A stretch of 60,000 nucleotides of DNA from positions 23,248,501 through 23,308,500 of the forward strand of contig NC_092672.1 in the NCBI RefSeq assembly GCF_964355755.1, read 5' to 3'. A program made the translations under genes and the position numbers. The number at the start of each line of letters is the position of its first letter. Positions within the stretch are counted from its first letter, which is position 1. The stretch comes from Antedon mediterranea. Lineage: Eukaryota; Echinodermata; Crinoidea; Comatulida; Antedonidae. Positions 1-8,810 of this stretch are shown piece after piece. The notes beneath the pieces are model-generated. The model did no database searches and was not told the DNA's origin. It saw only the letters and a list, made by a program, of their open reading frames with translations.

Positions 1-555
1 TGTAATACAGTACATGTTTGTTTATGAGCAGAAATAGTTTCTAGCATGTTTTTTTCTCTGCACAATTCCCTACTAAATTCAATGTTGAACATAAAATGGA
101 TTATCTAATGTAGTAGAAGCTAATTATTGAATTCGCTATATTTCCTGTTACAAATTTAGGTTTCAAAACATTGATCTCTCTCATTGATAGACAGATTCAA
201 GCCCCACCTTCTCCTAAATGTTTAAAATTACAATTCGAAAGATAGGACATAAAGTTCAGAACTTTATTTTATAATTGTTTAGACCCTCGCCACTTATATC
301 TCAAAAATACTTCCTACCCTGACTATGAAACTACGAAAACAACTAGTAAATATTAATCAAATATGTAGTAAAAATGCAGTGTATCAACAAACACTGTTTT
401 ATATCATATTTCAAGCAAATCTATTATTTTAATTAATTTTTTTCTAAATTAAACAGGTGAAAATATTAAACAGTGTGGTTTTTAAACCACTATCAATGCT
501 AGAAAGAAGAGAATAAGAAAGTTACTTAAAAGTTATTAATTACATTTTTTTTAAG
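1..555. other. AT-rich stretch without recognisable gene
   Basis: I see no exon, RNA gene or structured repeat here. The end of the stretch has a usable 3' splice acceptor (T-rich tract ending in AAG at 553-555) serving the exon that follows, so this is probably intron. Confidence 0.4.
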
Positions 556-669
556 CTGTCGAAAAATTTGAAGATGCTGTTACTGATGTCATGGTGGAAA
601 CATTGTTAAGTAGACGGCAGATAGAAGAAAACCTAAAAAGAGAATCAAAAAAGCAGAAAACTGAACCTA
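556..669 (+). CDS. Internal exon, phase 1 on both sides, unknown charged protein
   Basis: A T-rich acceptor ends at 555 and a GTAAAT donor starts at 670. The only open frame begins with two bases completing a split codon and reads VEKFEDAVTDVMVE, then a lysine- and glutamate-rich stretch ending in KKQKTEP and one base of a split codon. Both flanking introns are phase 1, the same phase as the five repeat exons downstream, and the closing Thr-Glu-Pro also matches how two of those exons end. It is therefore probably the first visible exon of the same transcript. No domain is recognised; the sequence looks helical. The transcript's 5' end lies outside the window. Confidence 0.55.
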
Positions 670-930
670 GTAAATTTGAAATAAAATTATTCCTTCTAAA
701 ATCGAATGGAAGATTTAGTAAACAAAATAGTATACCTAAAGTTTTATTTTTAGAAAAAAAAATTTTTTAGAAAACTAAAATTGATAGTAACACAGAATTG
801 TAATAATCTTAAAATGTGATTTTAACAAAGTTAATACTTCAGGTATTGCCATAATTTATGAGTGTTTATCAACTTTTCAAATTGTAAGTTATACCATGTA
901 AAAGACTAAAAATGCTGAATTTTTTTTTAG

Positions 931-999
931 AGGAAAATAGAAGCCAGAAAGAAGAAGACTCCGCAGGGCTACCAGCAACAAAGGAGGAAATGGAACCTG
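931..999 (+). CDS. Tandem repeat exon 1 (phase 1-1, 69 nt)
   Basis: First of five similar short exons. The acceptor TTTTTTTTAG ends at 930 and the GTAAAA donor starts at 1000. With the split codons it encodes EENRSQKEEDSAGLPATKEE then MEPG. The five exons share the frame x(E)E-[NI]-x-S-x-x-E followed by an Ala-Lys-Glu-rich stretch and usually end in a Pro-Gly-like pair at the splice junction. Because both introns are phase 1, exons can be added, lost or skipped without breaking the frame. The product is an acidic, probably disordered linker of unknown function. The flanking intron ends are also similar between copies, which indicates duplication of exon plus intron sequence. Confidence 0.65.
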
Positions 1000-1242
1000 G
1001 TAAAAAATGATTTAGAACAAATTCAGTTTCAAATCAAGACAGGTTACCTTTTCTGTCTGTCACATGATTTCTATGCTATTGGGTTTATTATTGTCAGTTT
1101 CACTTATTGCCAACAAGACAATAATTCCTACAATTGAATATTTGATATTTTTAAAAATGTAACAAATATCAATTTAACATTTTTTTTTTTTTAGAACATT
1201 ACCTTTTTTAATAAACAAAATGTTTTTAATCAATTGTTTTAG

Positions 1243-1308
1243 AGGAAATACACCAAAGAGAAGAACATTCTACAGGAGCTTCAGCATTGAAGCTGAAAAC
1301 AAAACCTG
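1243..1308 (+). CDS. Tandem repeat exon 2 (phase 1-1, 66 nt)
   Basis: Acceptor CAATTGTTTTAG ends at 1242 and donor GTAAAA starts at 1309. Encodes EEIHQREEHSTGASALKLKT followed by KPG. The upstream intron end AATTGTTTTAG recurs almost unchanged before exons 3 and 4. This is the most diverged copy at its C-terminal half, with lysines in place of glutamates. Confidence 0.65.
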
Positions 1309-1611
1309 GTAAAATATCTTCTTGATTTTTATTTCAATTTGTGAACCAAGAAAGGTTACCTTTTGGAATTAGTCACATGATTTCTATACAGATTGGGTTT
1401 ATTATTATTATCAGTTTTGATAAAATTCAAAATGAACAGAATGTTATAAATTTGTGTAGTTAAATGTTTTAAAACATTGTGTATGTACTGTATAAATAAT
1501 AATTGGATACAAGAATGAATGAAGCTCAACTTTGTAAATTTTAAAGGACTATAAATTATAAATAGAGACAAAAAAAAAACAATTTTGACATTTTTTAACA
1601 ATTGTTTTTAG

Positions 1612-1674
1612 AGGAAATTAGAAGTGAGAGTAAAGAAACAGGAGAATCAGCAATGAAACAGGAAACAGAACCTG
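1612..1674 (+). CDS. Tandem repeat exon 3 (phase 1-1, 63 nt)
   Basis: Acceptor ATTGTTTTTAG ends at 1611 and donor GTAAAA starts at 1675. Encodes EEIRSESKETGESAMKQETE followed by PG. Its last twelve residues match exon 4, so these two are the most recent duplicates of the set. Confidence 0.65.
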
Positions 1675-2278
1675 GTAAAACATTTTTTTTCCAATTTTTA
1701 CACCAAGAAATATTTTTTTTTAATCACATTTAATTTAAATTTTTTTGTGATGTGACATTTTACTCTGAAACTTATGGTTGAAGTTCTTCTCAAGGTTGTT
1801 ATGGAAACTGTTGACTACTAAAAAATGAAATATAATAAACAAATATTTGACCTTGCTCTTCAAAACTAATCTACCTTTAGATGATAGATCATAGATAATT
1901 GTGTCAGAGTTTCGCAAGATTTGGATAAAAAGTGTGGCCTGTAGACAGTAACGTCTACTGTATTTTGTGAATTGCGATCTTGAACTTTGACCCTACACTG
2001 TCAATATCCAACTGTAGCAATATTTTGGGTCATACAGTAGATCATTACATCCAAATTTGGTGAGATTCCTGGATAAAAACTGTGGCCTCATACACACGTA
2101 CACAGGGGTGAAAACTAACTCCTTGGAGCAGGTAATTACAGCAAAAGATAGTAGGAAATTTGATACAAACATAAAGGAAGCTCAATTTTCTAAATTTTAA
2201 GTTATATAATGTAAAAGGCTAACAATGATATTAGTGACAAAAAAAAATGTGTTTAATTTTTGTTAACAATTGTTTTAG

Positions 2279-2341
2279 AGGAAAATAGAAGCCATAAGGA
2301 AGACACACGTGAATCAGCAATGAAGCAGGAAACAGAACCTG
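2279..2341 (+). CDS. Tandem repeat exon 4 (phase 1-1, 63 nt)
   Basis: Acceptor AATTGTTTTAG ends at 2278 and donor GTATAA starts at 2342. Encodes EENRSHKEDTRESAMKQETE followed by PG. Its start resembles exon 1 (EENRS) and its end resembles exon 3. Confidence 0.65.
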
Positions 2342-2844
2342 GTATAAGATCTTCTTGTTTTTTTTTTCAATTTTTTTAACCAAAAATTGTATACAAAAAA
2401 ATATTTGTCTAAAAAAATAGAAATTTAAAGCAAAAAATAATCAAATTTTTTGATTAAATTTATTTTGTCTTTTTAAAGTGAAACCATTAATTTTGTTTAT
2501 ACGTAAGTGAATAACTTGATTAAAACTACGAAATGACCTTTTTAATGGGGCTAAGTGGGCTAATATTAATTTACACAAAGCAAGCATCAAACACATAAGC
2601 ATAATAATAATAAATAAAAAAACAGTAATGAAAATTATTTCATCCAGTATTTGTTAATCCAGTTAATTACATAACAATAATTTATGTCGGATCTAAACTT
2701 TTGCAACTACATACTTCTTGAAAGTTCAGAGGTTTTAAACGAAAAGTTAAAAAAAGGTGGTTGAAAAACAAAGTTTACAAAAAAAATGTGTGCAAATAAT
2801 TTAATCATTTTGTGCAATTTATTTGTTTGTAGTAATTGCTTTAG

Positions 2845-2907
2845 AAAAAAATGGAAGCCAGAGTGAAGATACAGAAGCATCAGCAAGGAAGCATGAAGCG
2901 AAAAATG
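2845..2907 (+). CDS. Tandem repeat exon 5 (phase 1-1, 63 nt)
   Basis: Acceptor TTGCTTTAG ends at 2844 and donor GTAAAC starts at 2908. Encodes EKNGSQSEDTEASARKHEAK followed by NG. It ends in phase 1, which is exactly the phase needed by the Roc exon at 7231, so direct splicing to that exon is possible. Such a transcript would lack a GTPase P-loop. Confidence 0.6.
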
Positions 2908-3848
2908 GTAAACTTCTTTTTTATTCCTTTTTTTAACCAAGAAAAGTTACTTTTGCGTTTGGTCATAGTGGCATTTCTATGCCGTACTGGATTTTTTTTT
3001 TCAGTTTCACTTCAGTAGTCAGCATACTTGTAGATGATCAAAATGTTTGTGTTTTAAACATTTCAATAATTGCTGCATTTGTATATTTTATATATACTAG
3101 ATGGTTCTCGAATACACAATAATTTCCACATAAAAAAACTTGCGATTCCAAATGTACGTACCGCAGGACTATAATACATTGTTGTTTACATAAACGAATA
3201 AATAGACACGATGATTTATGTAGTCAACTAAAATTAGCACCTTGGGATATAGGCCTACTTCCAAAAAATTTTTGATTTAAACTAACCAAATTTGTTTTAA
3301 ACTTTTTGAAATTTATGTTTTGTATGTAACATGAAGAAAAGGATGGGTAAAAGAGGAACAATTTGTAGTCGCATGCAACGCAACTCTACAGCTTACTACT
3401 ACTACTACTCAAATTTGAGCACACTACTGCAGCCATGTATATGGCCTTGTTACATATTCTTTATCCACTCAGTAACGAAATATTTTTTATTACATGTTTT
3501 ATAGGCCTATAAATAATATACCACTAAATACAGTAATAAAACATTTGAGATTTAATACTTTGTCAAAACTGTCAGTGTCATAGTCAATTGAAATAGTAAA
3601 GTAACGATACACCACTATGACATTTATATTTGTTGTAGGCCTAATTTTTAATTAATACAAACAAACGAATAGCAACTGTCAATAATAACGTGTATTTGTT
3701 TATTGTGCGTTCATATATCTAATAGTACGGTCTACTCGCACTCACTTTTTTGTACATGGGTATATATATCTAACAGTACCCACACACATAGTAAGAAATT
3801 CAGATTGCGACCAAAAATGGTTAATGTGTGTTTACAGTATTGCCCAAG
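2908..3848. other. Non-coding stretch, probably intron
   Basis: I looked here for a P-loop exon (GxxxxGK[ST]) to complete the downstream GTPase and found none on the + strand. A short CTA microsatellite lies near 3396-3410. Nothing else is supported. Confidence 0.4.
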
Positions 3849-3850
3849 TA

Positions 3851-4305
3851 CCGTAAATCTTCTAATTGTAACCCTGGGTTATTATTCTTTGATTTCTTTT
3901 TAGGGTGGGTTACTATTAGAACCCTACTACTACCGTATTAGAGTAGTGGATTACTATTACTAATCTTAAATTAGGCACTTGAATATAGTAACCCACCCCA
4001 GCAAATCATAGCAAAATAACAGTACAAATAAACAAATTTGTTTGAACTCTAACTTTATTTTATAAACTCAAAAACACTCAATCCTCCCCCCCCCCCCCAC
4101 TCCCGAGATCAACATGCATTTTCTCCTTATTTTCAAAATACAGCTGCATCATAAACGACCAGTGTTCATAATGTAATTTTGTCAATAGTTTTTGTGACTC
4201 CAATATTAACCCCATGGGTTACTATTAGAGTAATGGGTTATTATTATAGATTGACTTATAAGGTGGGTTACTATTAGAAGGGGGTTACTATTAGAAGATT
4301 TACAG
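3851..4305. mobile_element. MITE, Tc1/mariner-like (TA-flanked)
   Basis: About 455 bp bounded by imperfect terminal inverted repeats. The left end starts CCGTAAATCTTCTAAT after TA, and the right end is ATTAGAAGATTTACAG before TA. The subterminal sequence GGGTTACTATTAG occurs several times inside in both orientations. No transposase ORF is present. The TA on each side fits the Tc1/mariner target preference, but the superfamily is inferred from the ends only. It includes a C-rich tract near 4086-4100. Confidence 0.55.
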
Positions 4306-4547
4306 TATTGCAATACTATATCTAAAGGTTTTAGGTTTATTCCCAAAGGGCCCATAAATTTACCTAAATGTACTTGTGTTAGCTTAAACCAAATAATTAT
4401 ATTGGAATATTCCATTTATCGCAAATCAATACACGATAATCGGCCTGTCTTTAAGATTATGATGCTGTACTTGAGCTTTTCAACCGATTTTCAGTTATTA
4501 AAATCAATTATCGTAGAAGGAGATAGGTAAATGCGAAGCATCTTCGT

Positions 4548-4569
4548 ATTCATTCATTCATTCATTCAT
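4548..4569. repeat. (ATTC)n microsatellite, likely LINE 3' tail
   Basis: Five to six ATTC units. On the minus strand this reads (GAAT)n at the 3' side of the inverted LINE that starts further right, so it may be the terminal simple repeat of that element. A short (TA)n tract follows at about 4646-4660. Confidence 0.5.
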
Positions 4570-4669
4570 CTTTTATTTCGGAAAAAAAAAATTCTCCATA
4601 GTTCAGTAACAAATTAGTGTACATTATTGCAAATATAACAAATACATATATATATATATATGACTTGCA

Positions 4670-4705
4670 CTGATGAAGGGCTAGTGTTGCCCGAAAGCTC
4701 TGCTA
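4670..4705 (+). ncRNA. Hammerhead ribozyme-like core (Penelope-type relic?)
   Basis: The sequence shows CTGATGA (4670-4676), one extra A, then GGGC (4678-4681) able to pair with GCCC (4689-4692), then GAAA (4693-4696). Next comes GC-TCT-GC, a two-base-pair stem III, followed by T4704 and A4705 at the place where a hammerhead cleaves. These are the invariant core elements of a type I hammerhead with a very short stem III, the form known from Penelope-like elements and retrozymes. Stem I is not intact, because the 5' side runs into a (TA)n tract. The extra A before stem II is not canonical. The call is a candidate or relic, not a proven ribozyme. Confidence 0.4.
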
Positions 4706-4869
4706 ACTTTTCTGGCTGTTTACTTTATCGTTTTGATTTAGCTTTTCGCTTTTTATTTTTGTATCTCCATTGAGATCCAGCCACTGATACCCACAGCATT
4801 GTCATTTTTTTCAGTAATTTGCCTTTGGATTTATATATATATGTAGATATATAAAAAAAAAACCTACAC

Positions 4870-6425
4870 TACATAGTCACGTGGTTAGAACAATAGCTTC
4901 ATCCATCTACTATGTAGATTGGATGAAGGAAAAGCAAATTCATGAATACATTTTATGACAATAGTGTCTGACCTCCCTAACCTGCACAACATGCCAAATA
5001 CCACCTTACGTTGTAGTTCGTAGAACGAGCAGATGTGGTTTTCTACAAACATGGTGCTGGCACTGCATGACCTCGGTTTATTAAGGAGCAGGCGTAAGGC
5101 ATTGTTGAAGCACACCTTTAGTGCTTCCATAGATTTTACATTAAAATTTGCCCACAAAGAAGCACAGTATAAGTTACTACAATATGTTTTAAACAAAAAA
5201 CACTTTATGTTTTTAGAGCATTTTGAGAAAGTTCTACATAGTGTATTAGCTCTAATGCACAATGACCTGTACTGTTGTTTGATATCCGTATCATCTTTCA
5301 AATCGGGTGTCAAAGTGTGACCCAAGTAATTAAAAACTCTAACAAAGTCAAGTTCCGACTCAAATAAGTTTAAAGTGGGAAGCTTTGACAATTTCCTGAC
5401 TGTAGGACAGAATAACATACATACAGATTTGTTCTTGTTATACAATATATCATGCGTTAATGAGTATTTTTCACACATATGAATTAGATGTTGTAATGCG
5501 GAGGCAGATGGTGCAATAAGTACCATATCATCCGCGTAACTAAAGGTTGTTTAGTTTTATACCGTGTAATTCGCATCCATTGCGAGACATACTGAGATTG
5601 ACAATTAAATCATCCATATAAATATTAAAAAGTAAAGGAGACATAACTCCACCTTGTCTAACACCATTGGTAACTGGGAAGTCTCTAGACAATGACTTTC
5701 CCCACCGAACATGAAACCTTTGATTGGTATACCAAGACACAGAACTCTAACTACACATAAGGGGGTTCCCCTATTAATCAGTTTCTTGTACAGTGTCCAA
5801 TGATTAATACGATCAAATGCTTTGGAGGCATCTAAAAAACAGGCATAAATCGGGCTACCATTTCTATTATAAAATTCGATTGTCTGTTTGAGAATAAAAA
5901 TACATGTTTCAGTTGAATGACCATTTTTAAACGCATACTGTCGGTCATTTGATTCGAGTGTATCACCACACATATAAATCAAAATAGACTCAAACACTTT
6001 AGACATCACGCATGCAAGCGCAATTGGACGGTAGTTGCCTTTACTTGTAATATCCCCTGTTTTAGATTTCACAATTGGTATGAGCACAACTTTAGAAATC
6101 TCTTTTGTCACATGACCATGAGATATCATGGCATTAAAGCATATACTGAGGACTACAGAAATTCGCTTACTCGCATACATAATGTGTTCGCCTGTCAAAC
6201 CATCAAATCCAGGGGATTTACCCATGGGGAGTTTATTAATAAAATCATTAACTTGCAAAGAATTAGTACATAAACAGTCGTATGCATGTGTATATAACGT
6301 ATCATTAACAGACTTTTCATTGGAAACATCAGAGATACAAGTAAATAATGATTCATAATGATTAGCCCATTGTTCACAAATTTCATCTTCACCTTTAGCC
6401 TGATCAATTGAGTTGGAAAGTATGT
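4870..6425 (-). mobile_element. Decayed APE-type LINE, minus strand (RT to C-terminus)
   Basis: The minus strand encodes a non-LTR reverse transcriptase in three frames. From about 6420 down to 5742 it carries the RT start, with GKSPGFDGLTGEHI, NYRPIALACVMSKVFESIL and FLDASKAFDRINH. From 5740 to 5540 it carries NGVRQGGVMSPLLFNIYMDD, and from about 5550 to 4885 YADDMVLIAPSAS plus the C-terminal region. Two frameshifts, near 5745 and 5545, break the ORF. The endonuclease and ORF1 are missing, so the copy is 5'-truncated at its right end, where a (GTAT)n tract lies at 6418-6452. It sits in the stretch where the host GTPase's P-loop exon would be expected. The clade is not resolved (Jockey/CR1 group by general look). 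Confidence 0.8.
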
Positions 6426-6459
6426 ATGTAAGTATGTATGTAAGTATGTATTAAACACC

Positions 6460-7230
6460 CTATTTTGGGTAAATCGTTGAACCTAGATTCATTTCAATTG
6501 TCAATAACTAATTATCTAACTCAATTTAATTAGTAAAAAAAGGGTTATATCAGGTGGAAAATCAGTACCGAAAGTACAAACCAACTTTATATCCATCGAA
6601 TAACATTCTAGAAGTAACGCGCGATTTACTGAATTTTGCCCTTAACGTAAATGTATATATAGATTGATATATTGTCCACCTAAAAATTGTTTTTTTCAAT
6701 TGTTTTGTTGAATGCTATTACTGTCACATAACAGTTATTCACTTTGACCAAAAATTGGATCACCTAAAAAACTATTTACCTGAAAAAACTGTAAAACAAA
6801 GCAAAAAGTATTCAAATTTTAAGTTTTGTGAAATAGTTATTTTTGGTTTTTTTTCTATGGTCTCCAGAATACTCTAAGGAAAATAATAACAATATATAAA
6901 AAATATATTATAGTATAAGAATTTGAATTGATTCCTTCAACAAACCAATCAGAATTTTATAAAATTGCAGTACATAGTAAAAAGTTACATTTTCATTGTT
7001 ATTTACATGAACAGCTTCTTCATTTTCTACTGAAAACCTGATGAACATCATGTATAGTATATTATGGTATATTATAAATAAATGAATACATTTGAGTGTG
7101 TAAAATACTCACAGTGAAAAAATTATACCAATATTTAAAATTAAAACATTTTTAACATTTGAAAGTAAAAATCTTACTCCTGAAAATTCTATCAACTTTT
7201 TTATTTAAAATATTAAAGTCATTATTATAG
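6460..7230. other. Non-coding stretch, probably intron
   Basis: AT-rich sequence with many stops in all frames. A weak GGKS-like reading at about 6556 was examined and rejected as a P-loop. The acceptor ATTATTATAG ends at 7230. Confidence 0.4.
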
Positions 7231-8810
7231 TACAATTGAAACCAATATTTGATTTTTATCACAACACAGACCAAGGAAAACCAGAACCATCTGACAGTAT
7301 CTTGAACAAAGTTGAAAAGAAACTTAGCAAAGAGTCTAAAGGGAATAGCAACGAGTCTAAATTGAATATTATGAATATCTGGGACTTTGGAGGTCAGCCA
7401 ATTTACCATGTGATACAACGGGTAAATATATTATTTTTGTTAGAATTTAGTTTTCAACTCTTAGTGTGTAATGTCAATCTTAGCCCTATATAATATAGTT
7501 TTTAAAAAAAACAACTCCAAGAAAATGTTATCATCTTAAATTTAAGTTAACTTTTTGTCAGTATCAGATATATTATACTACATTATACTGTGTGCAGATA
7601 AAATATATCGTCAGAAATCTTTAGTAGAGCTTTCTATATACTGTAAACACAACACTGTAAAACTTCTATGTTTAAGTATTGACAATAAGAGTTTTGTTGA
7701 TTTCTCCTAGATATTCATGGTATCTTATGCTGTTGTATGTGTGGTATTTAACCTGAATGAAAATCTTAATGCCCCAGCTAAAGTTCTGGATCCAACAACT
7801 GTAAGTAGTTTCTAAAAATGTTATTTACGGCTTTCAAATTTCATATATGTTATATTAAGTTTTTGTTTTCTTCAGGTAGGCCTACCTGAAATAACTATTT
7901 ACAAAACTAATATAATGAACATAACACCTTAATTCTATAGATTTGTGATACTATAAATACTACAATATTAAGATAATTTGCTATATTCTTTTAAAAACCT
8001 AGATGGATTTAATATTCCATGGTGTTTGTCTTTTTTTTTAAGATATAGAGAAAAATGTATGAACATAGAATGACAAATCTTGAGTTCATTCTGTTTTGGA
8101 TTCGTTCAGTTTTTGTGAACGTAAGAAAAGGACAGAAAAACAAAATAATGCTGATTGGTACACATTATGAGAGCCTTGGTAAAACTGAACAAGAAAGACA
8201 ACAAAGGGTACATAGCATTTCTGAAAAATTCCTAAAACATCATTGGTCATGGTTAAATTCATTCACTTGCAATTGAGAAATAAAATAAAATGATAACTAA
8301 GAGGGTTTAATTAATTGAATAGAACATTTAACGACATAGATATTATAAGAAAGAACAAATTAAAGATATATATATATGTGTACTATATTATTAAACAGCA
8401 TGCCTAAACAATGAGGTATGTTTTACGTTTGTGTACAAAATAAAAAAAAAAACATACATTTCATTTTGAGCAAAAAAGAACCCCCAAAATTCATTATGTC
8501 ACATATCACCAACCTAGAAGGCAACATAAGCATGTCATATGATAGCCCATGTCATTTATTTTAGGTACAAGAAATAAAGAATACAATTTGGAAAGCCTTG
8601 AAGGGAAAACCATATTGGGACATGGTGTATCAAGGAGAGCTATTTACAATTGAAAACAGTGTCCCATTTGAAAAAAGCGGTGCTTCTAAAATCATTCTCC
8701 AAATACAAAAATTTGTCCAGATGATGATTCGCACTTTGCCAATCAAATGGCTGCAAGTAATGCAAGAAATACAACAGCTGAGGAAAGAACTGTATCTACC
8801 AAAGTCTGAG
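7231..8810 (+). CDS. Roc GTPase domain exons
   Basis: Exon 7231-7421 carries the G3 motif in IWDFGGQPIYHVIQR (DxxG). Exon 7711-7800 reads IFMVSYAVVCVVFNLNENL, the hydrophobic strand after switch II. Exon 8049-8207 has IMLIGTHYESLGKTEQERQQ with the Roc-type G4 motif THxE. Exon 8565-8810 has the Roc-to-COR linker with LFTIENS and RTLPIKWLQVM. For the third exon I chose the donor AGG|GTACAT at 8207/8208, because joining it in phase 0 to 8565 gives a normal-length Roc; the open frame otherwise runs to a stop at 8274. The start at 8049 is forced, since an acceptor six bases earlier would give ATA TAG. The G1 P-loop (GxxxxGK[ST]) is not found upstream, so nucleotide binding is doubtful unless an exon was missed. 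Confidence 0.8.

Noticed and set aside
3703-3903. 66-codon frame
   Set aside because: It lies in simple TATATCTAA-type repeats and MITE sequence, with no sign of selection or domain.
6550-6610. GGKS-like reading as the missing Roc P-loop
   Set aside because: The frame hits a stop within about 15 codons, has no bounding splice sites and lacks the hydrophobic strand that precedes a P-loop.
8208-8276. Extension of the third Roc exon to its stop
   Set aside because: The donor at 8207/8208 joins in phase to the next exon and restores a normal Roc layout, while the extension ends in a stop without homology.
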